A DNA stretch of 64,000 nt, from the NCBI RefSeq assembly GCF_000003195.3, contig NC_012876.2, positions 58,832,407 through 58,896,406 of the forward strand. Reading direction: 5' to 3'. Both the position numbers and the translations under genes were made by a program. Source of the stretch: Sorghum bicolor. Lineage: Eukaryota; Streptophyta; Magnoliopsida; Poales; Poaceae. Under the pieces are notes generated by a model. The model ran no database searches. It saw nothing but the letters and a program-made list of their open reading frames with translations, and was not told where the DNA came from. Below, in pieces: positions 21,043 through 33,060 of the stretch; position 1 is the first letter of the stretch, and each line of letters starts with the position of its first letter.

Positions 21043-22046
21043 CGGTGTTGACACACCAGCAAACAACTAGCTAGCGTGTCAAATGCATGCGTCGTGATCC
21101 TTACTTAGTTGCGGTTTTCACACGTCGGCAGAAACTACCGTGTGCAACTGCAAATGGTGCTTCCAAACTCTCAAACCTGCTACCGTGTGCACGGGCAAGT
21201 ACGCCGCGCGCACAAGTAAACGCTAGTAGCTGCTTCCTGCTTCCTGGTTGTGGTTGGTGGCGTCTCCAAATTTCTGTCTCGGGGCGTCACGGAGTACGGA
21301 AGCCAAAGACGTTCTACCTTGCACTTTCTGCAGCATTGCTTTTAGACCATTTTTCTCTGCTCATGCATGCCACGTGGACACATGATGTTGTGCACAGGCG
21401 TTCTATCATCTCTGAATCGATCAAACAGCCAAATTTGTACTGGACAGATCTGTGATCCTTCAACTGGGCCCTGTGATATACTTGACGGCGTGAGATATAC
21501 CGGACAGATCTGTGATCTTGAGTCTTTTCGTTTGTTTTATAAGTTGTTTTTTTCTTCTATCAGCAGTGTTTTTCTCTCACAATAAATCAACAAACAGTAA
21601 TTACGTCAGTTGTTTGTAAATTTCCATCCGCTCATCTCTTGTGCCATTCGTTAATTTCCATTCTTGTCCATCCGAACGATCCTTTTGGCACTCTTGTCCA
21701 TCCGCTCATCTCTTGTGCCATTCATTAATTTCCACACGCATTTTAAATAAAGCTTGTTTTTTTTTAAAAAAAAGACAAATAGTATGTTTTAAATAAAACT
21801 CGTCTCTTAATACCAACAATAGTATGTTTTCTATATATATTTCCTTGTAATGACAAATGTAGACAATTTAGATACAAGTTTATTAACATATATTATTCTT
21901 AATAAAAAAGATGTGTGCATAATTTAGATGCAAAATGGGGTTACTTTAGATTATTTTTTAGAATAGCATAAGTCAATGATTTGGATGAAAATTATGGGAT
22001 TGTTTTAGGTTAGTTTTTCTTATGGGCACTCACAAATTTGGAGATA
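20831..22046. other. Intergenic with (TA)n and short repeats
   Basis: (TA)n microsatellite at about 21009-21041. TCCATCCGCTCATCTCTTGT appears twice (about 21626 and 21697). No gene recognised. Confidence 0.5.
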
Positions 22047-22306
22047 CTCCCTCCGTTCCAAATTATAAATCATTCTAAGAATCTTGGAGAGTTAAAGCAT
22101 TTTCAAGTTTGACCAAAAATATAGAGAGAAATATAAAGATTTATGTCATAAAATAGGTACACTATGAAAATATAACTAACAAAGAATCTAATGATACTTG
22201 GTTGGTACCAAAAATATTATTATTTTGCTATATAAATTTGGTCAAACTTGAAAAACTTTGACTCTCCAAGATTTTTGGAATGACTTATAATCAGAGACGG
22301 AGGGAG
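22047..22306. mobile_element. Stowaway MITE (260 bp), TA TSD
   Basis: CTCCCTCCGTTCCAAATTAT at the left and ATCAGAGACGGAGGGAG at the right, flanked by TA (22045-22046, 22307-22308). The internal halves are also inverted (CTTGGAGAGT / ACTCTCCAAG). Confidence 0.9.
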
Positions 22307-22559
22307 TAATTGCTATTATAGGACTCCAAACATGTGGCTTCATGATTTTAGATTTCTACCGTTGGCTTCGTTAAAGTTGGTCTCAAAACATTTGCACTTT
22401 ATTTTTTTTATAACATTTGCTCCTTTTAATCATATTTAGAGTCTCAAACATATGTATTTTTCGTAATAACCGTATTACGCTTCTGCTAATTAAACGGGGA
22501 TCCTCCAAGCGAAGGTGTCCATGTAGGGCCCTGGGCCACAAACGTCAAGGCACCTGGTG

Positions 22560-23145
22560 GCCTAACCCTAGTGGAGCCAGCGCCGCCTACCGTTCGGACG
22601 TCACACTCCTCGTCTTTTGTGCCATCCCGGCCTTCTGCTCCCACTCCAATGCCACGTTCCACGCTGTCCTGCACTCCCTCTGTAACGACCGTGTGGACGC
22701 CGCACAGGACATGCTCCTGGAGGCCCCTAGCTCGGCGTTCGGACCAACGCCATCTCCTACAACATCATCCTCAAGGGCGTTTGTCACCGGAACAGGTTCT
22801 CGGGCACCCACGTGGTGCTCGACGAAATGCTTGCTCGCGATGTGCGCCCCACTGGGTTGATCTCCGACATGCGCAAGCGGAAGATGACGCCCGGTGATCC
22901 GAGTTGACGAGGCACATAGGGCGCTGGTCGAGATGCAGCTCAAGGATGGCACCGCGCACCGAGCACGACCACCTATCGCGTCCTCCTCGACGGGTGCTAC
23001 CAAGCGCGCGACTTCGACCTAGGTCTGCAGGGTTTCAACGTGACGCTGGCGACCCTCTAGCTCCCACGTTCAGGTGGCTGGTGAGGGGGCTCCACGAGGA
23101 CAGCAAGGCCGAGGAAGCCTGCTTCGTCTTGGAGCAGATGGGGTA
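22560..23145 (+). pseudogene. Pentatricopeptide-repeat (PPR) gene fragment, frameshifted
   Basis: Pieces in different frames read like consecutive PPR motifs: FHAVLHSLCNDRVDAAQDML, then ISYNIILKGVCHRNRFSG and VVLDEMLARDVRPTG, then TYRVLLDGCYQARDFDLG, and finally LHEDSKAEEACFVLEQMG. The intact family comprises organellar RNA-binding proteins. Here the frame changes at least three times and there is no start with a targeting peptide, so it is a decayed fragment. The flanks are unrelated AT-rich DNA. The call rests on motif pattern; the parent gene is not identified. Confidence 0.7.
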
Positions 23146-24235
23146 GAGGGGGATGCACCTGGATGCACAAGGGTGGCAGTCTTTTGCTGCATGCGTTTGC
23201 TGCAGCAGCGCAACTGAGATGAACCTTATCGATCACTTGGTGGTGTGGTCACCATCTTGATACTCAATTCAACCGACATTGACCTGCTGTATTTGATTTT
23301 GGTAATCCTCAGGAGGCGGCCACTAAATGTATCAAAAAAAAACCATGGTTTTATGAGATGAACTTGTTTCTGTTAAATTCATGGTTTTATCCATTGCTTC
23401 AATCATCATTTCCCCATTTTTGTTACATATTGCACTCTATATGGTGGTTGGGCATGGGCATGGCCAGGCGGCGGCCAACCAGCCCAAGCCACGGCCAGGA
23501 GGCGGCCAGCCAAGCCCTAGCCAGCAGGCTGCCGTCGGCCAGCCAGGCTAGGCAGCGGGCAGCAGCCCCTGCAGACATGTATATCTTGAGGACAAAAGGG
23601 TCAAGTCTTGGCAACTACAGGTATTTGATATAAGAAATATGATTAAAAGCACAAAATATCATGTATAACAAAGTATCAATATTTAGAGTCCTATTTTAGC
23701 AAAACCGATGTTAAAAATTCTATAATAGCGAAGCCACATGTTTAGAGTCCTTTAATAACAATTATCTCGTTAATTTGGATGCATTTAAGGAATTACAGTG
23801 TATTCTTTTCATGATAAGGGTGAGTAATTTTACTACGTAGAATAGAATAGATCCATATGACTATTATTATCAAAGATTATTAGAGTTTATTGGATTGATC
23901 ATTAGATGCCTTTTATCTATATGAGATTTTTTTTGGATCCATCTTGTTTCTAATGTGTCTCCTAATAATTAACATGGAATCTAAAAAGAAAGTATAACTC
24001 CAAAACTTTGGAAAATAACTTCTGATTCATAACTTTTTTTAGCAAAACAAGAAAAAACCCCTCTCCGACAGTTTGGTATCCAAATTCCCTATTTTTTTTT
24101 CAACTTGGCATATCTTCCTGTCTAGTGCGCAAATATATACGCTGGCTCCGTGCTTGGCATTAGTCTTTCTCTTCATGCTTAGCAGTACTCTTCGTTCGCT
24201 TAGCGAGGCTCTTCGTTCGCTTAGCGGGCTTCTTC
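23146..24235. other. Intergenic, with a short GC-rich minisatellite-like stretch
   Basis: At 23460-23565 GGCGGCCARCCAGCCMAGCC-like units repeat imperfectly. The remainder is AT-rich with no gene. Confidence 0.45.
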
Positions 24236-24392
24236 CAGGGGCGAAGCTAAGCTTTGTCGTTGGGGTCAGCCGACCCCAATAAATCAGTGAAAACACAGTG
24301 ATAATTACTGTTTTGTACTGTTCTTTAATGGCAAAGACCCCGGTGTACATTAGTACTGACCCCAACACCACTTTCTCCTGGCTTCGCCCCTG
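24236..24392. mobile_element. hAT-type MITE (157 bp), 8-bp TSD
   Basis: Perfect terminal inverted repeats CAGGGGCGAAGC / GCTTCGCCCCTG with octamer duplication GCTTCTTC (24228-24235, 24393-24400). Confidence 0.92.
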
Positions 24393-24829
24393 GCTTCTTC
24401 GTTTCGTTAGCGGGTTTTTGGGTTTTTGAAAACGAAATTTACCAAACTGTTAGTGATGAGATTTTTTTTCCTTTCTCATATTATTTTGAAAGTTGGCAAC
24501 AACAAGATTTAGAAAACGAATTTTACTAAATGGTTGGAGATGCTCTGCATGGTTCATGCATCTCATTTTGCTTATGGGGAGGGAGAGGGAGAGAGAGAGA
24601 TTATAAATGTATACAGTATATTATAATGGTACACACGCAAAACATAAAACATTTGTCGTTGCCATCGCGCGCACATCATGATTATATAGCTCAATCAATA
24701 TTGTCAATTACTGGTCAGGACGTTTGAGGATGTCATCTTTTCGTGTTATGCTTTGCAATAACATTATCGCAGTTGGTTACTCCCTTCATTCCCTTTTATA
24801 AGACATAGTTTGACTTGCATAATCTCCTA

Positions 24830-25076
24830 CTACCTCCATCCTAAATTATAAGTCATTCATTTTTCTGAAAAGTCAAAGAATCTTAACTTTAACTAAATTT
24901 CTATATAATAATAATATTTATGATACCAAATAAGTATCATTAAGTTCTTCATTAATTATATTTTTATATATTTGATGTCATAAATCTTTATAATTTTTTC
25001 TATAATTTTGGTCAAATATGAGATATTTTGACTCTCTAGAAAAGTTGAAATGACTTATAATTTGAGACGGAGGGAA
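24830..25076. mobile_element. Stowaway MITE (247 bp)
   Basis: CTACCTCCATCCTAAATTAT at the left, ATAATTTGAGACGGAGGGAA at the right, TA on both sides. A diverged Stowaway copy at the edge of the inverted-duplication arm. Confidence 0.75.
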
Positions 25077-25079
25077 TAA

Positions 25080-27650
25080 ACTGCAATTTGGCTATTTATT
25101 TATTTTATGTTATATTGTTTATACTTATAAACTTATGATAATCGGATGGTAAAGATTTAATTCCAAAACTAACCGTACTAAGTTAAGTTCGGTGAGAGAT
25201 TTTAAAATTAAAATATTGATATATGTGTACTATCTCATCTCGTGGCAGGCCGGATGAGTGTATGTATTAATCTAAAACTTTGTTTGGGTCAACTATTAGT
25301 CATGACTAAAAAATAGCCAGCTACTTATCCTTATCCATACTACGTAATCGTTACTGTACCATGATCATGCAATTTGTAATATGCCGTCCGGTGAACTGAA
25401 TTTAAGATGTGCGGAGTCAACTCGCATTGTCACGCACCGCAATGAAGCTTGCCTGGTGGGCGGTGCCCAAATGGTACATACTTTCACGGTGGCGTCAATA
25501 CACCCACCAAAATTAAAAAGAACATACTACTTCCACGAGCAATAATCACAGATTCAGTGTCACTTTTGCACTAATTTCTAGTCTAATTTTTGCCGGCTGG
25601 TGCTCGATCAAAACAGCGTATATCGCTTTTGATTGAACTGACAGGATCTGCGCATCCATACCATACCCCTTCTTCTGGATAAAAAAAAGATGGAGAAGAT
25701 CATTTCAAGCACAAAGGCATTCGTACGGATGAACGACCGAGCACCAGCAGCGGTTCAAGCTAAAGTTGGACATGTTACCCAATTTGCCGGCTCCACTGCA
25801 TCCACCAGAAAATGCCCTGACGATCAAGCGCATGCAAGCAGCCACGCACAGCGTCTCGAGATCGACAACTCGGCGTAACGCCGCCTTCCGTTATTTTCGT
25901 ATAGACTCTGCGACGATGCTGAGAAATGCATAGCCGCCGCCATTATCAGGCCATTGTTTACTCTGCAAAGTGCGTCCTCTAGCCCGTAGCAGGTGGGTTT
26001 CTTTGTTTTCGTTCTACCCCGGCCACGTCGAGGTGATCGGGCCACCCTGCACCGAGGGGGTCATCTGGACCATCGTCAATAAGGTACGCTTTGGCGCCTT
26101 GGCCTTTGTTTGTTTACTTCATTATAATTCACATGCATCACTCATCATTTGTGTGTATTATTAACACACACACTTGCGTTGGTTGGTTAGTCGCGTCACG
26201 ATCATATGATGAACATATACATTCTTCTCTGTCGTGCACGGTGCCCATACTGTCGTCGGCTTGGCTTGGGTTGGTGAGCAAATTTAAGTACAGGTTCCAT
26301 CTGTTTTCAAGCGTTTTTTCTTTGGCTCTTTTCTGCAGGTTCGCAGCGTCTCCAAGTGCCAGCTGGAGCTTCTCAGGGAAGCCGGAAGCCGTGAACGACG
26401 TAAGTCTATCGGTCTCGCTAACTGCTTGTTAATTTCCACACGCTTGCAATGAGATTGCTCGTACTTTGCCTCTGTTTTTCTACTGCAATGGAAAGTAAAT
26501 ATGTCGCTACCACTGTACGTCCCCGTCCCCGTTGTTAAATCTCGTCTTTGCGTGTTTTACTTGCTGCAGGACATGGAGAACAACGCGAGACCACTTCCGG
26601 AGGTGAACAGGCGACACATCAGCATCTTCCGTCCTAAGCCCGATGATAAGCATTATTAGGGCCCGTTTCCAGCCTCATATTACTGATGTGTAAATATGAG
26701 CTCAACATGGGGACACCAGTAGGACATGTTTGCTTTGTGACATGATTCAGTCCGAGTGAAATTAAATTTACAAAGTCCATAGCTTGTACGGTTGATATTC
26801 TATTTGTAGTTCTTTCTATTCAAGTTCTTTGTTATATGAGTAAATAAAAATACTTCTTCATGTCCACTTTCATGGGCGTCAGGCGTGTTCATAAATTTTT
26901 GTTGTGTTTATGTCCATGTTGATGTGGGAAACAATTTGAGTTGAATACTAATCTGCCATTAAATGAAAAACACAATAGCAATTGGTCACTTATCTGTCCT
27001 TTGCATCTAGGCCAAATTTTGATAATATTGCAAGGAATGATGGACCCAAGAGCATGCAGGTTGAATTAGGTCAAATAAAAACTAAACAAGGTTTCTTTGC
27101 TAACTCACTCAACATAGACAAAACCATTCTACCACCGCTGCTCTCTCTCTCTCTCTCTCTTGTTTGTCATGTCGGGGGTGATGCTGACCCCAAGCTCAGG
27201 TGGCTCATGCAAGCCAAGGCGGTCAATGCCATGGATAGTGTTTGCCATGGTAACAATTCTACATGGATTCCTTTTGAGTCTCTTTGTGTATTGTTCCTTG
27301 GTGATTTTTTTACTTGTGCTTGTAGGTCATCAAAAGTAAGGGGATAGTGTGCTAAATGGGGCTTGCCGCCCTTGCGATTCTTCTCATGCCAACTGACCTT
27401 ATTATTTACCTTTTAGTGTTTTTTGATAACTTAATGAGATTTTGTCTAACTGGTATCTCTTCTTGGCTCTTATGGTTCTTCTCGTCCCAACTGACTTTGA
27501 TCATAACTTTTACATGGATTTTTATCACTTGGATGAAATTAATTTTTGGATTTTGTCTTTCAAATCATTTCTATCTGCATGGATGTTGCCAACACGCTTA
27601 TCAAGTGGGAGAATTTGAAACCAACAATACCTTAAGGGAGAGATAGTGAA
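25080..27650 (+). repeat. Inverted duplication arm A (contains the inverted CA pseudogene)
   Basis: Reverse-complement homology to the CA4 neighbourhood runs in order. 25090-25260 matches 44750-44900, 25400-25460 matches 32980-33036, 25540-26042 matches 32145-32600, and the CA exons match CA4. 26680-27230 then matches 29930-30330 (GGGCGTCAGGCGTG, CAACATGGACAT, GATGGACCCAAGAG). Arms of roughly 2.5-3 kb flank a 2-kb spacer. Confidence 0.8.
26043..26659 (+). pseudogene. Inverted alpha-CA pseudogene: promoter flank fused to the 3' exons
   Basis: On the plus strand CACCCTGCACCGAGGGGGTC begins the last 14 codons of the catalytic exon (PPCTEGVIWTIVNK, donor at 26084). It is followed by exon 26339-26399 (VRSVSKCQLELLREA...) and last exon 26570-26659 (DMENNARPLPEVN...DDKHY, stop). 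The sequence just before 26043 is not CA coding but the CA4-type upstream region, normally about 200 bp 5' of the ATG. Signal peptide, HxH and the third ligand are therefore deleted. The middle exon has a 7-bp tandem duplication (GGAAGCC) that shifts the frame. Splice sites remain. Non-functional as an enzyme. Confidence 0.9.
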
Positions 27651-29814
27651 AGGTTACCTTAAGGGGGAGAATGTGAAAAGAAAGTTGATAAGGACATTGG
27701 TTTGCTTGTGATGAGTGATTGCCAAATGATGAAACAATGTACTTGTGTTTATGTCTTTCTCATTATTTGGGAACCGAGATTTTTTATTATAACTTTCATG
27801 GTCCTTTCTCATATCAAGTGGCACTTTGTTTGCTTTTTTACTTAACTTTTCGCCACTTGAATGACAATTTTTTCTTTCAAAAGTTCTTCTATGAGCTTTG
27901 ATGATGGTCAATGCATTCTAAAGGAGAGATTGGAAGATAAAGTTTTTTTTTTCTAACTAACATTAAAATTAAGAGGAAACATTAGCCCTAGTGATCATAT
28001 TGTCACTTCTCTTGGTGAGATCGAGTTACGACGTGTACGACTTCCCTAAGAAGCTCCAGCTGGTACTTGGAATGTGTGTGGAAATTAAAATGCGTAGTAA
28101 ACATACTCTTGTATATATGCTTCCAAATTATCCAAATTTCCATTATTAAATGGAAACTCTAACTCAATATATACAGGGATGTGTGTCACCATGCAGATCA
28201 CATATACATGTATGTAAGAAATGATGAGCATGTCAATTTCTATATCAAACACATTGTTGAAGCAAAAGTTTGAACTAAAAAACATGTGAAACACACAGAG
28301 GCACAAATCTGAATAGTGATGGAAAATGTTTACAAAGTAACTGGTAACTAATAACAAATGAATCACAACTGGGAAAACACAAGACTCTTCTGTATAAGTA
28401 TTATGTTATAAAATGAATAGATGATAGGGAGTTAGTTTTAACTAAATATATGTCAAACACACATGGCTCAAAGTGACATGCAAAGGAGAAAAAACTATAA
28501 CATGAAGTATCTAACTACATGAGTATTGTGTGGTAGAATATGAGCAAATGGGAGAGAAGATAAGCAATTTTGATTAATTGTGGCCATAAATTTATCCAAG
28601 GATTCCTAACACTCTTGTCTCTTAGAAAAAAAACTAGCCCATAAATATCACATGTTGATGGACTAGTTATTACAAATATCAAGGTCCCAAATTACTAATC
28701 CCCATGAGATGCGCTAGGAAAAGAAAATAAATTCAATAAGTTCTCATAGAACTTAGAAACATATGACCATCTATTCGGTAGAATCTTATCATGTTGACAA
28801 CAAATTCAGTTGTATTATGTTTTATAAAATGTTACACACCTTGGCCATTACTATAAAACAATCTAAAGTAATCCCCCTAGTATCTTGATCTAAGTTATTA
28901 TTTGCAGCTACCTTTACGAAAAATAACTCCCTAATTTTCATCTAAATTACACACAAACACCAATATAAAAACCAATATAAAGTATCCCATTAATTTTTTT
29001 GCATGTCTATTAACCACCTTTGCAGTCATTAAAAATAAACCAAAGTAAACCCCATAAATCTAATTTATTTACATATGTCTGCACAAATAAAAACCAAAGT
29101 ATTTCTACATATGATTTTATATTACTCGCTTATTTCATTTGTTAATTGAGAAAAAAACTAATTCAAGGTATATATTCATGTTGTGGGTGTTGTGAGTTCA
29201 TAACTGCGGTGAGCATCGTGGTTTTTTTGTCGGAAGTTGATGTGTGGGTCTTCAGTAGCTCGGACACTTAAAAACACAAGAGGGACGTGATCTATCCTGG
29301 TTCAGGCTTCTAAGCCCTATGTCCAGCAGTGTACTGTTCTTCGTGTTAAGGAGTACCCAAATCGGAGATTACAATAGTGGAGATCAAGGGTTTGAAAGAG
29401 GATTGCTCGACTAATGCTCATCGGTGTTCTTCCTCAGCGAGTAAGAAACCAACCTTCTCTTCAAGAGGTTCTTATGGGAATCGTCCACCTTCTACGGGAT
29501 TCGTCCCTCCCATTATATTATAAGGAGGGGCCGAGTACAAGTCAGTTTGAGTTCTAGTCTATGGTCTATGTGCACCGAGGTGCAGGAATCCTCTTGCACG
29601 ACATGGATGGATCTTGCCTTGTCGTGTAGGGAGGTGTCAACAAAGCTGCGCCTGCCTCTTGATGCTGCTACCACCACTCTGCGCTTGATCATCACTTGGG
29701 ATGAGATAGAACCATAAGAGCCTCGAAGAGATACAATTAGATAAAATCTCACTCAAGTTGTCAAAAACCACTAAAAGATAAGGTCACTTGGCATGAGAGA
29801 ATCACAAGGGCCAA
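27651..29814. other. Spacer between inverted arms; AT-rich, with an LTR-like fragment
   Basis: No gene. Short repeat TTAAGGGAGAGATAGTGAAAGG / CTTAAGGGGGAGAATGTGAA at 27630-27680. The stretch 29200-29730 (AACCAGGATAGATCACGTCC-type sequence on the minus strand, CTCCTTATAATATAATGGGAG) resembles part of a grass retrotransposon LTR, but I cannot define its ends. Confidence 0.4.
28022..28078 (-). pseudogene. Isolated alpha-CA penultimate-exon relic
   Basis: The minus strand reads CCAAGTACCAGCTGGAGCTT and then CTTAGGGAAGTCGTACACG, matching the 54-bp exon VRSVSKYQLELLREAVHD of CA4/CA5 with substitutions. No flanking CA exon or intron homology is evident, so it is a lone relic inside the inverted-repeat spacer. 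Confidence 0.75.
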
Positions 29815-30488
29815 ACCTCATTTGGCCAACTATCTCCTTGCTTTTGATGACATACAAGCACAAGTAAAAAGAACCACCAAGGTATACATAAAGAGAAACA
29901 AAAGGAATTCGTGTACAATTTTAGCATGTCACCCACTGTCCATGCCATTGATCGCCTTGGCTTGCATGTGCCACCGGAGCTTGGGGTCAGCATCACCGCC
30001 GCCATGACAGACAAGAGAAAGATCAGTGGGTAGAATGGTTTTGTCTATGTTGAGCGAGTTAGCAAAGGAACCTAGTTTAGTTTTTAGTTGACCTATAATT
30101 CAACCTGCGCTCTCTTGGGTCCATCATTCACTGCAATATGTATATAAAATTTGGCCTGATGCGAAGGACATATAAGTGACTGATCACTATTGCGTTTGCC
30201 ATGTAATGGCATTTTCGTATTCAACTCAAAATGTTTGCCACATCAACATGGACAATTTTATGAATATACCTGACGCCCATGAAATTGGACATGAATAAGC
30301 GTTTTTATTTACTCATATAACAAAGGAACTTAAACAAAAAGAATTACAAATGGAATATCTGTCATAAGCTATCGAATATATATGTATGTAAACTACATCC
30401 AGACCGAATCATTTCACAATTGTGTCCTAACTGGTGTCTTCATGCCGAGCCCATATGTAGATCACTAATATGAGGCTTCAAATGTGTC

Positions 30489-31043
30489 CTAATAATGCTT
30501 ATCGGGCTTAGGACGGAAGATGCTGATGTGTCTGTTGTTCGCCTCCTGAAGCGGCCTCGCATTGTTCTCCATGTCCTTTTTAAGAAAGGGGAAGCAGGTA
30601 AAAACACGCAAAGGATTTCGTCAGGCTGAGAAAAACCAAAATCAGCGTACATACTAGTACATTCATATTGCCTTAGATTCTAGCCATGTTTGAGTTTGAA
30701 CAACGGGAACGTCCAAAAAGTACGGGGAGTATGTGGCCCAAGGTATATGCACCTCCTGCTGTACACGCATTCCATGTACATCTAACGGTGCAAGCACATG
30801 ACGACACATTTACTTAAGGAGAAAAATTATTTTCCCCAAAGCAATCTTATCATGTGTGGGAAAATTAACAAGTTGGCGAGATCGACTTACGTCGTGCACG
30901 GCTTCCCTGAGAAGCTCCAGCTGGTACTTGGACACGCTGCGAACCTGCAGAAAAGAGCCAAAAAAACGCTTGAAAAACGGATGGAACCAGTACTAAAAAA
31001 ATGTCCTCACCAAAACCCAATTAAGCCAAGCCGACAGAAAAGA

Positions 31044-31078
<35 letters not shown>

Positions 31079-31945
31079 TATATATATATTTATATACATC
31101 ATAAGATCGTGACTCGACCAACAAACCAATGCAAGTGTGTGTCAATAATACGTACAGGGGTTGTTGATCAAATGATTAGTGATGCATGTGAACGAAGTGA
31201 ACAAACTTAACGACAAAGGCCAATGCAAAGCGTCGTATACCCTCTTGACGATGGTCCAGATGACCCCCTCGGTGCAGGGCGGCGCGGTGAGCGAGCCCAT
31301 GTAGCGGTAGTAGACGCTGGCCGTGCCGCGCGCGCGCCGCGGGTCGACCACGCCGACGCGCTCCTCCCTGTCTCGCACGTCGGCGATCCGCCTGATGAAG
31401 GGCTCCAGGTGGCGGAGGAACGCGTCCTCGTGGCGGCCGACCTCGTAGAGGATGGCGATCACCGCGGCCTTCTTGTCGGCGCTCTCGTGCACCAGGTGCA
31501 GCTCCATGTCGTACCTGCGGCCGTCCACGGTGTGCTCGGCGGGCGAGTGCCAGTGCAGCTGCTTCAGGTAGTACGCCGTGCCGTTGATCACAAGGCTCCC
31601 GGCGTCGCCCTCGAACCTCACCATGATGTCGTGGCCGCGGTTGACGATGGATGCCTCGGCGGGGCGGTAGGAGTGGTGGAGGTAGCCGAGGGAGCGCACC
31701 AGCGAGACGCGCTCGTGGGAGAGGTCGATGGGCGACTGCAATCGCCCCGTGCCGCACGCCGCCCACTCCTCTTTGATGCGTCCCCAGTGCTCCGGCCCGT
31801 GCTCGTCGCCGGGGATGTAGCTGAACTCCTCCTCATGCTCGGTTTCCTGCGCTCTGGCAGCCGGCACGGCGGCGGAGAGCAGGACGGCGGCAGCTAGGAG
31901 CGCTGCGACGCCGAGGTGGAGGTGGTGGCGGCGAGCTGGAGACAT
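30489..31945 (-). CDS. CA4: secreted alpha-type carbonic anhydrase (3 exons, 281 aa)
   Basis: Plant alpha-class zinc carbonic anhydrase. Exons: 31241-31945 (235 codons: signal peptide plus nearly the whole catalytic domain in one exon), 30891-30944, 30489-30575. Signal peptide at residues 1-33 (LLAAAVLLSAAVPAARAQ). Zinc ligands are His131, His133 (QLHWH) and His150 (ELHLVH); the active-site stretch reads TAPPCTEG, where other copies have TTPPC. AACGTGR replaces ANCS, so that sequon is lost; NGT is kept. Three introns found in other family members are absent. The last acceptor (TTCTTAAAAAG) is weaker than in CA5 (CTGCAG). ATG 31945 is chosen for the signal peptide; a longer upstream frame is promoter. 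Confidence 0.93.
31046..31097. repeat. (TA)n microsatellite in the first intron of CA4
   Basis: Nearly pure TA run with an ATAAATATA interruption. Absent from the equivalent CA5 intron. Confidence 0.9.
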
Positions 31946-32045
31946 GGCTGCGGGCTGTGCTGCGCGGTGGGCTGGATGGCGGGCGTTGTTATCTTTGGTC
32001 GTTGTGCTAGGTGATCTGGTACAGGAGGGGGTGCGGCATGGGGTG

Positions 32046-32053
32046 CTTATATA
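32046..32053 (-). promoter_or_regulatory. Putative TATA box of CA4
   Basis: TATATAAG on the minus strand, about 100 bp upstream of the ATG; the same motif and surroundings occur at CA5 (49510-49517). Confidence 0.65.
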
Positions 32054-33060
32054 GTAGGTAACTACGGGAGTCATGAGTCCAAGGAATGAGGCCGAAGTCA
32101 GACTGGATCTCGTCAACACAGGTAGCCGCTTGCCTGGCACGGCGGCGGCCCGATCATGTCGACCGGGCCGGGGCAGGGAAGACAGCAGAAACCCACCTGC
32201 CATGGGCGAGGACGAGAGCAAGTACGTAACGCAGTACATGTCTATGCCGCCGGGCACCGGAGAAATAAACAATGGCCTGATGACGGCGTCTAGCTATATG
32301 CATTTCTCAGCTAGCGCTTCGTGCCTTCGTTGCAGAGTACACCGAGTCGTCTCGAGACGCTCTGAAGCATATCTGTACACGTCTGGTCGATCCGTGGAGC
32401 CGGCAAATTGGGTACCTTGTGCAACTTGAACTGCTGCTCGTGCTCGGTCCATCCCTACGCATGCCATGCCTTGTCCTTGAACTGATCGTATTCATGCATC
32501 AGATCCTGTCAGTTCGATCACAAGTGATTACGCTGTTTTGATCGAGTACCAGCCGGCAAAATTAAACTATAGCAAGTGAAAAAGTGACACTGAATCTGTG
32601 ATTGGTGGTCGTGTATTAACGCCCTCAAAGTTGTATGTTACACATATATTCTTCCAATAAAACTTCGGTAAAATTCCGGCCGTTCTTCGAGGGAGGGGAA
32701 AAAAAGGGTGGCTGTATAACTATTCCTTATTTTTTTCTCCTCTAAATCTCTAATAAAAATTCGGCAAAACCTTTGACGCCTTTCTAAAAAATTTTTTTCA
32801 GTGCAGCCAAGTTTCCATGGTTGGAGATTGTGTAACAAGCAAGTTCATTTTTGAATGATTACACGGAAGACACGCGCAATCAACACCATGCCAGCATACC
32901 ACCAAACTACGACTAGAGACTAGAGAGGCACACATACGTTATCAAAGAAACACGCACATACATCCGATGCATTGGCCATTTGGTCACCAAGCAAGTTTCA
33001 TTGCGGTGCTGGACAAGTTGACTCCGCACATCTTAACACTGTACAGAGAGATACTATACT

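Larger units (their letters stand above)
29815..33036 (-). repeat. Duplication arm B around CA4 (pairs with arm A and with the CA5 region)
   Basis: Contains CA4 and both flanks. The 3' flank (about 30010-30480) is directly repeated at 47620-48090 downstream of CA5. The whole region is repeated in inverse orientation at 25.1-27.65 kb. The continuity of arm B is broken at 33037 by the CACTA element and resumes at 44608. Confidence 0.8.

Noticed and set aside
29200..29730. A complete LTR or gene in the inverted-repeat spacer
   Set aside because: Sequence looks LTR-like but no TG..CA ends, TSD or partner could be identified.
31142..32272. A 376-aa CA4 reading frame starting at 32272
   Set aside because: The extra N-terminal codons cover the TATA box and promoter shared with CA5; the signal-peptide ATG at 31945 is the reasonable start.
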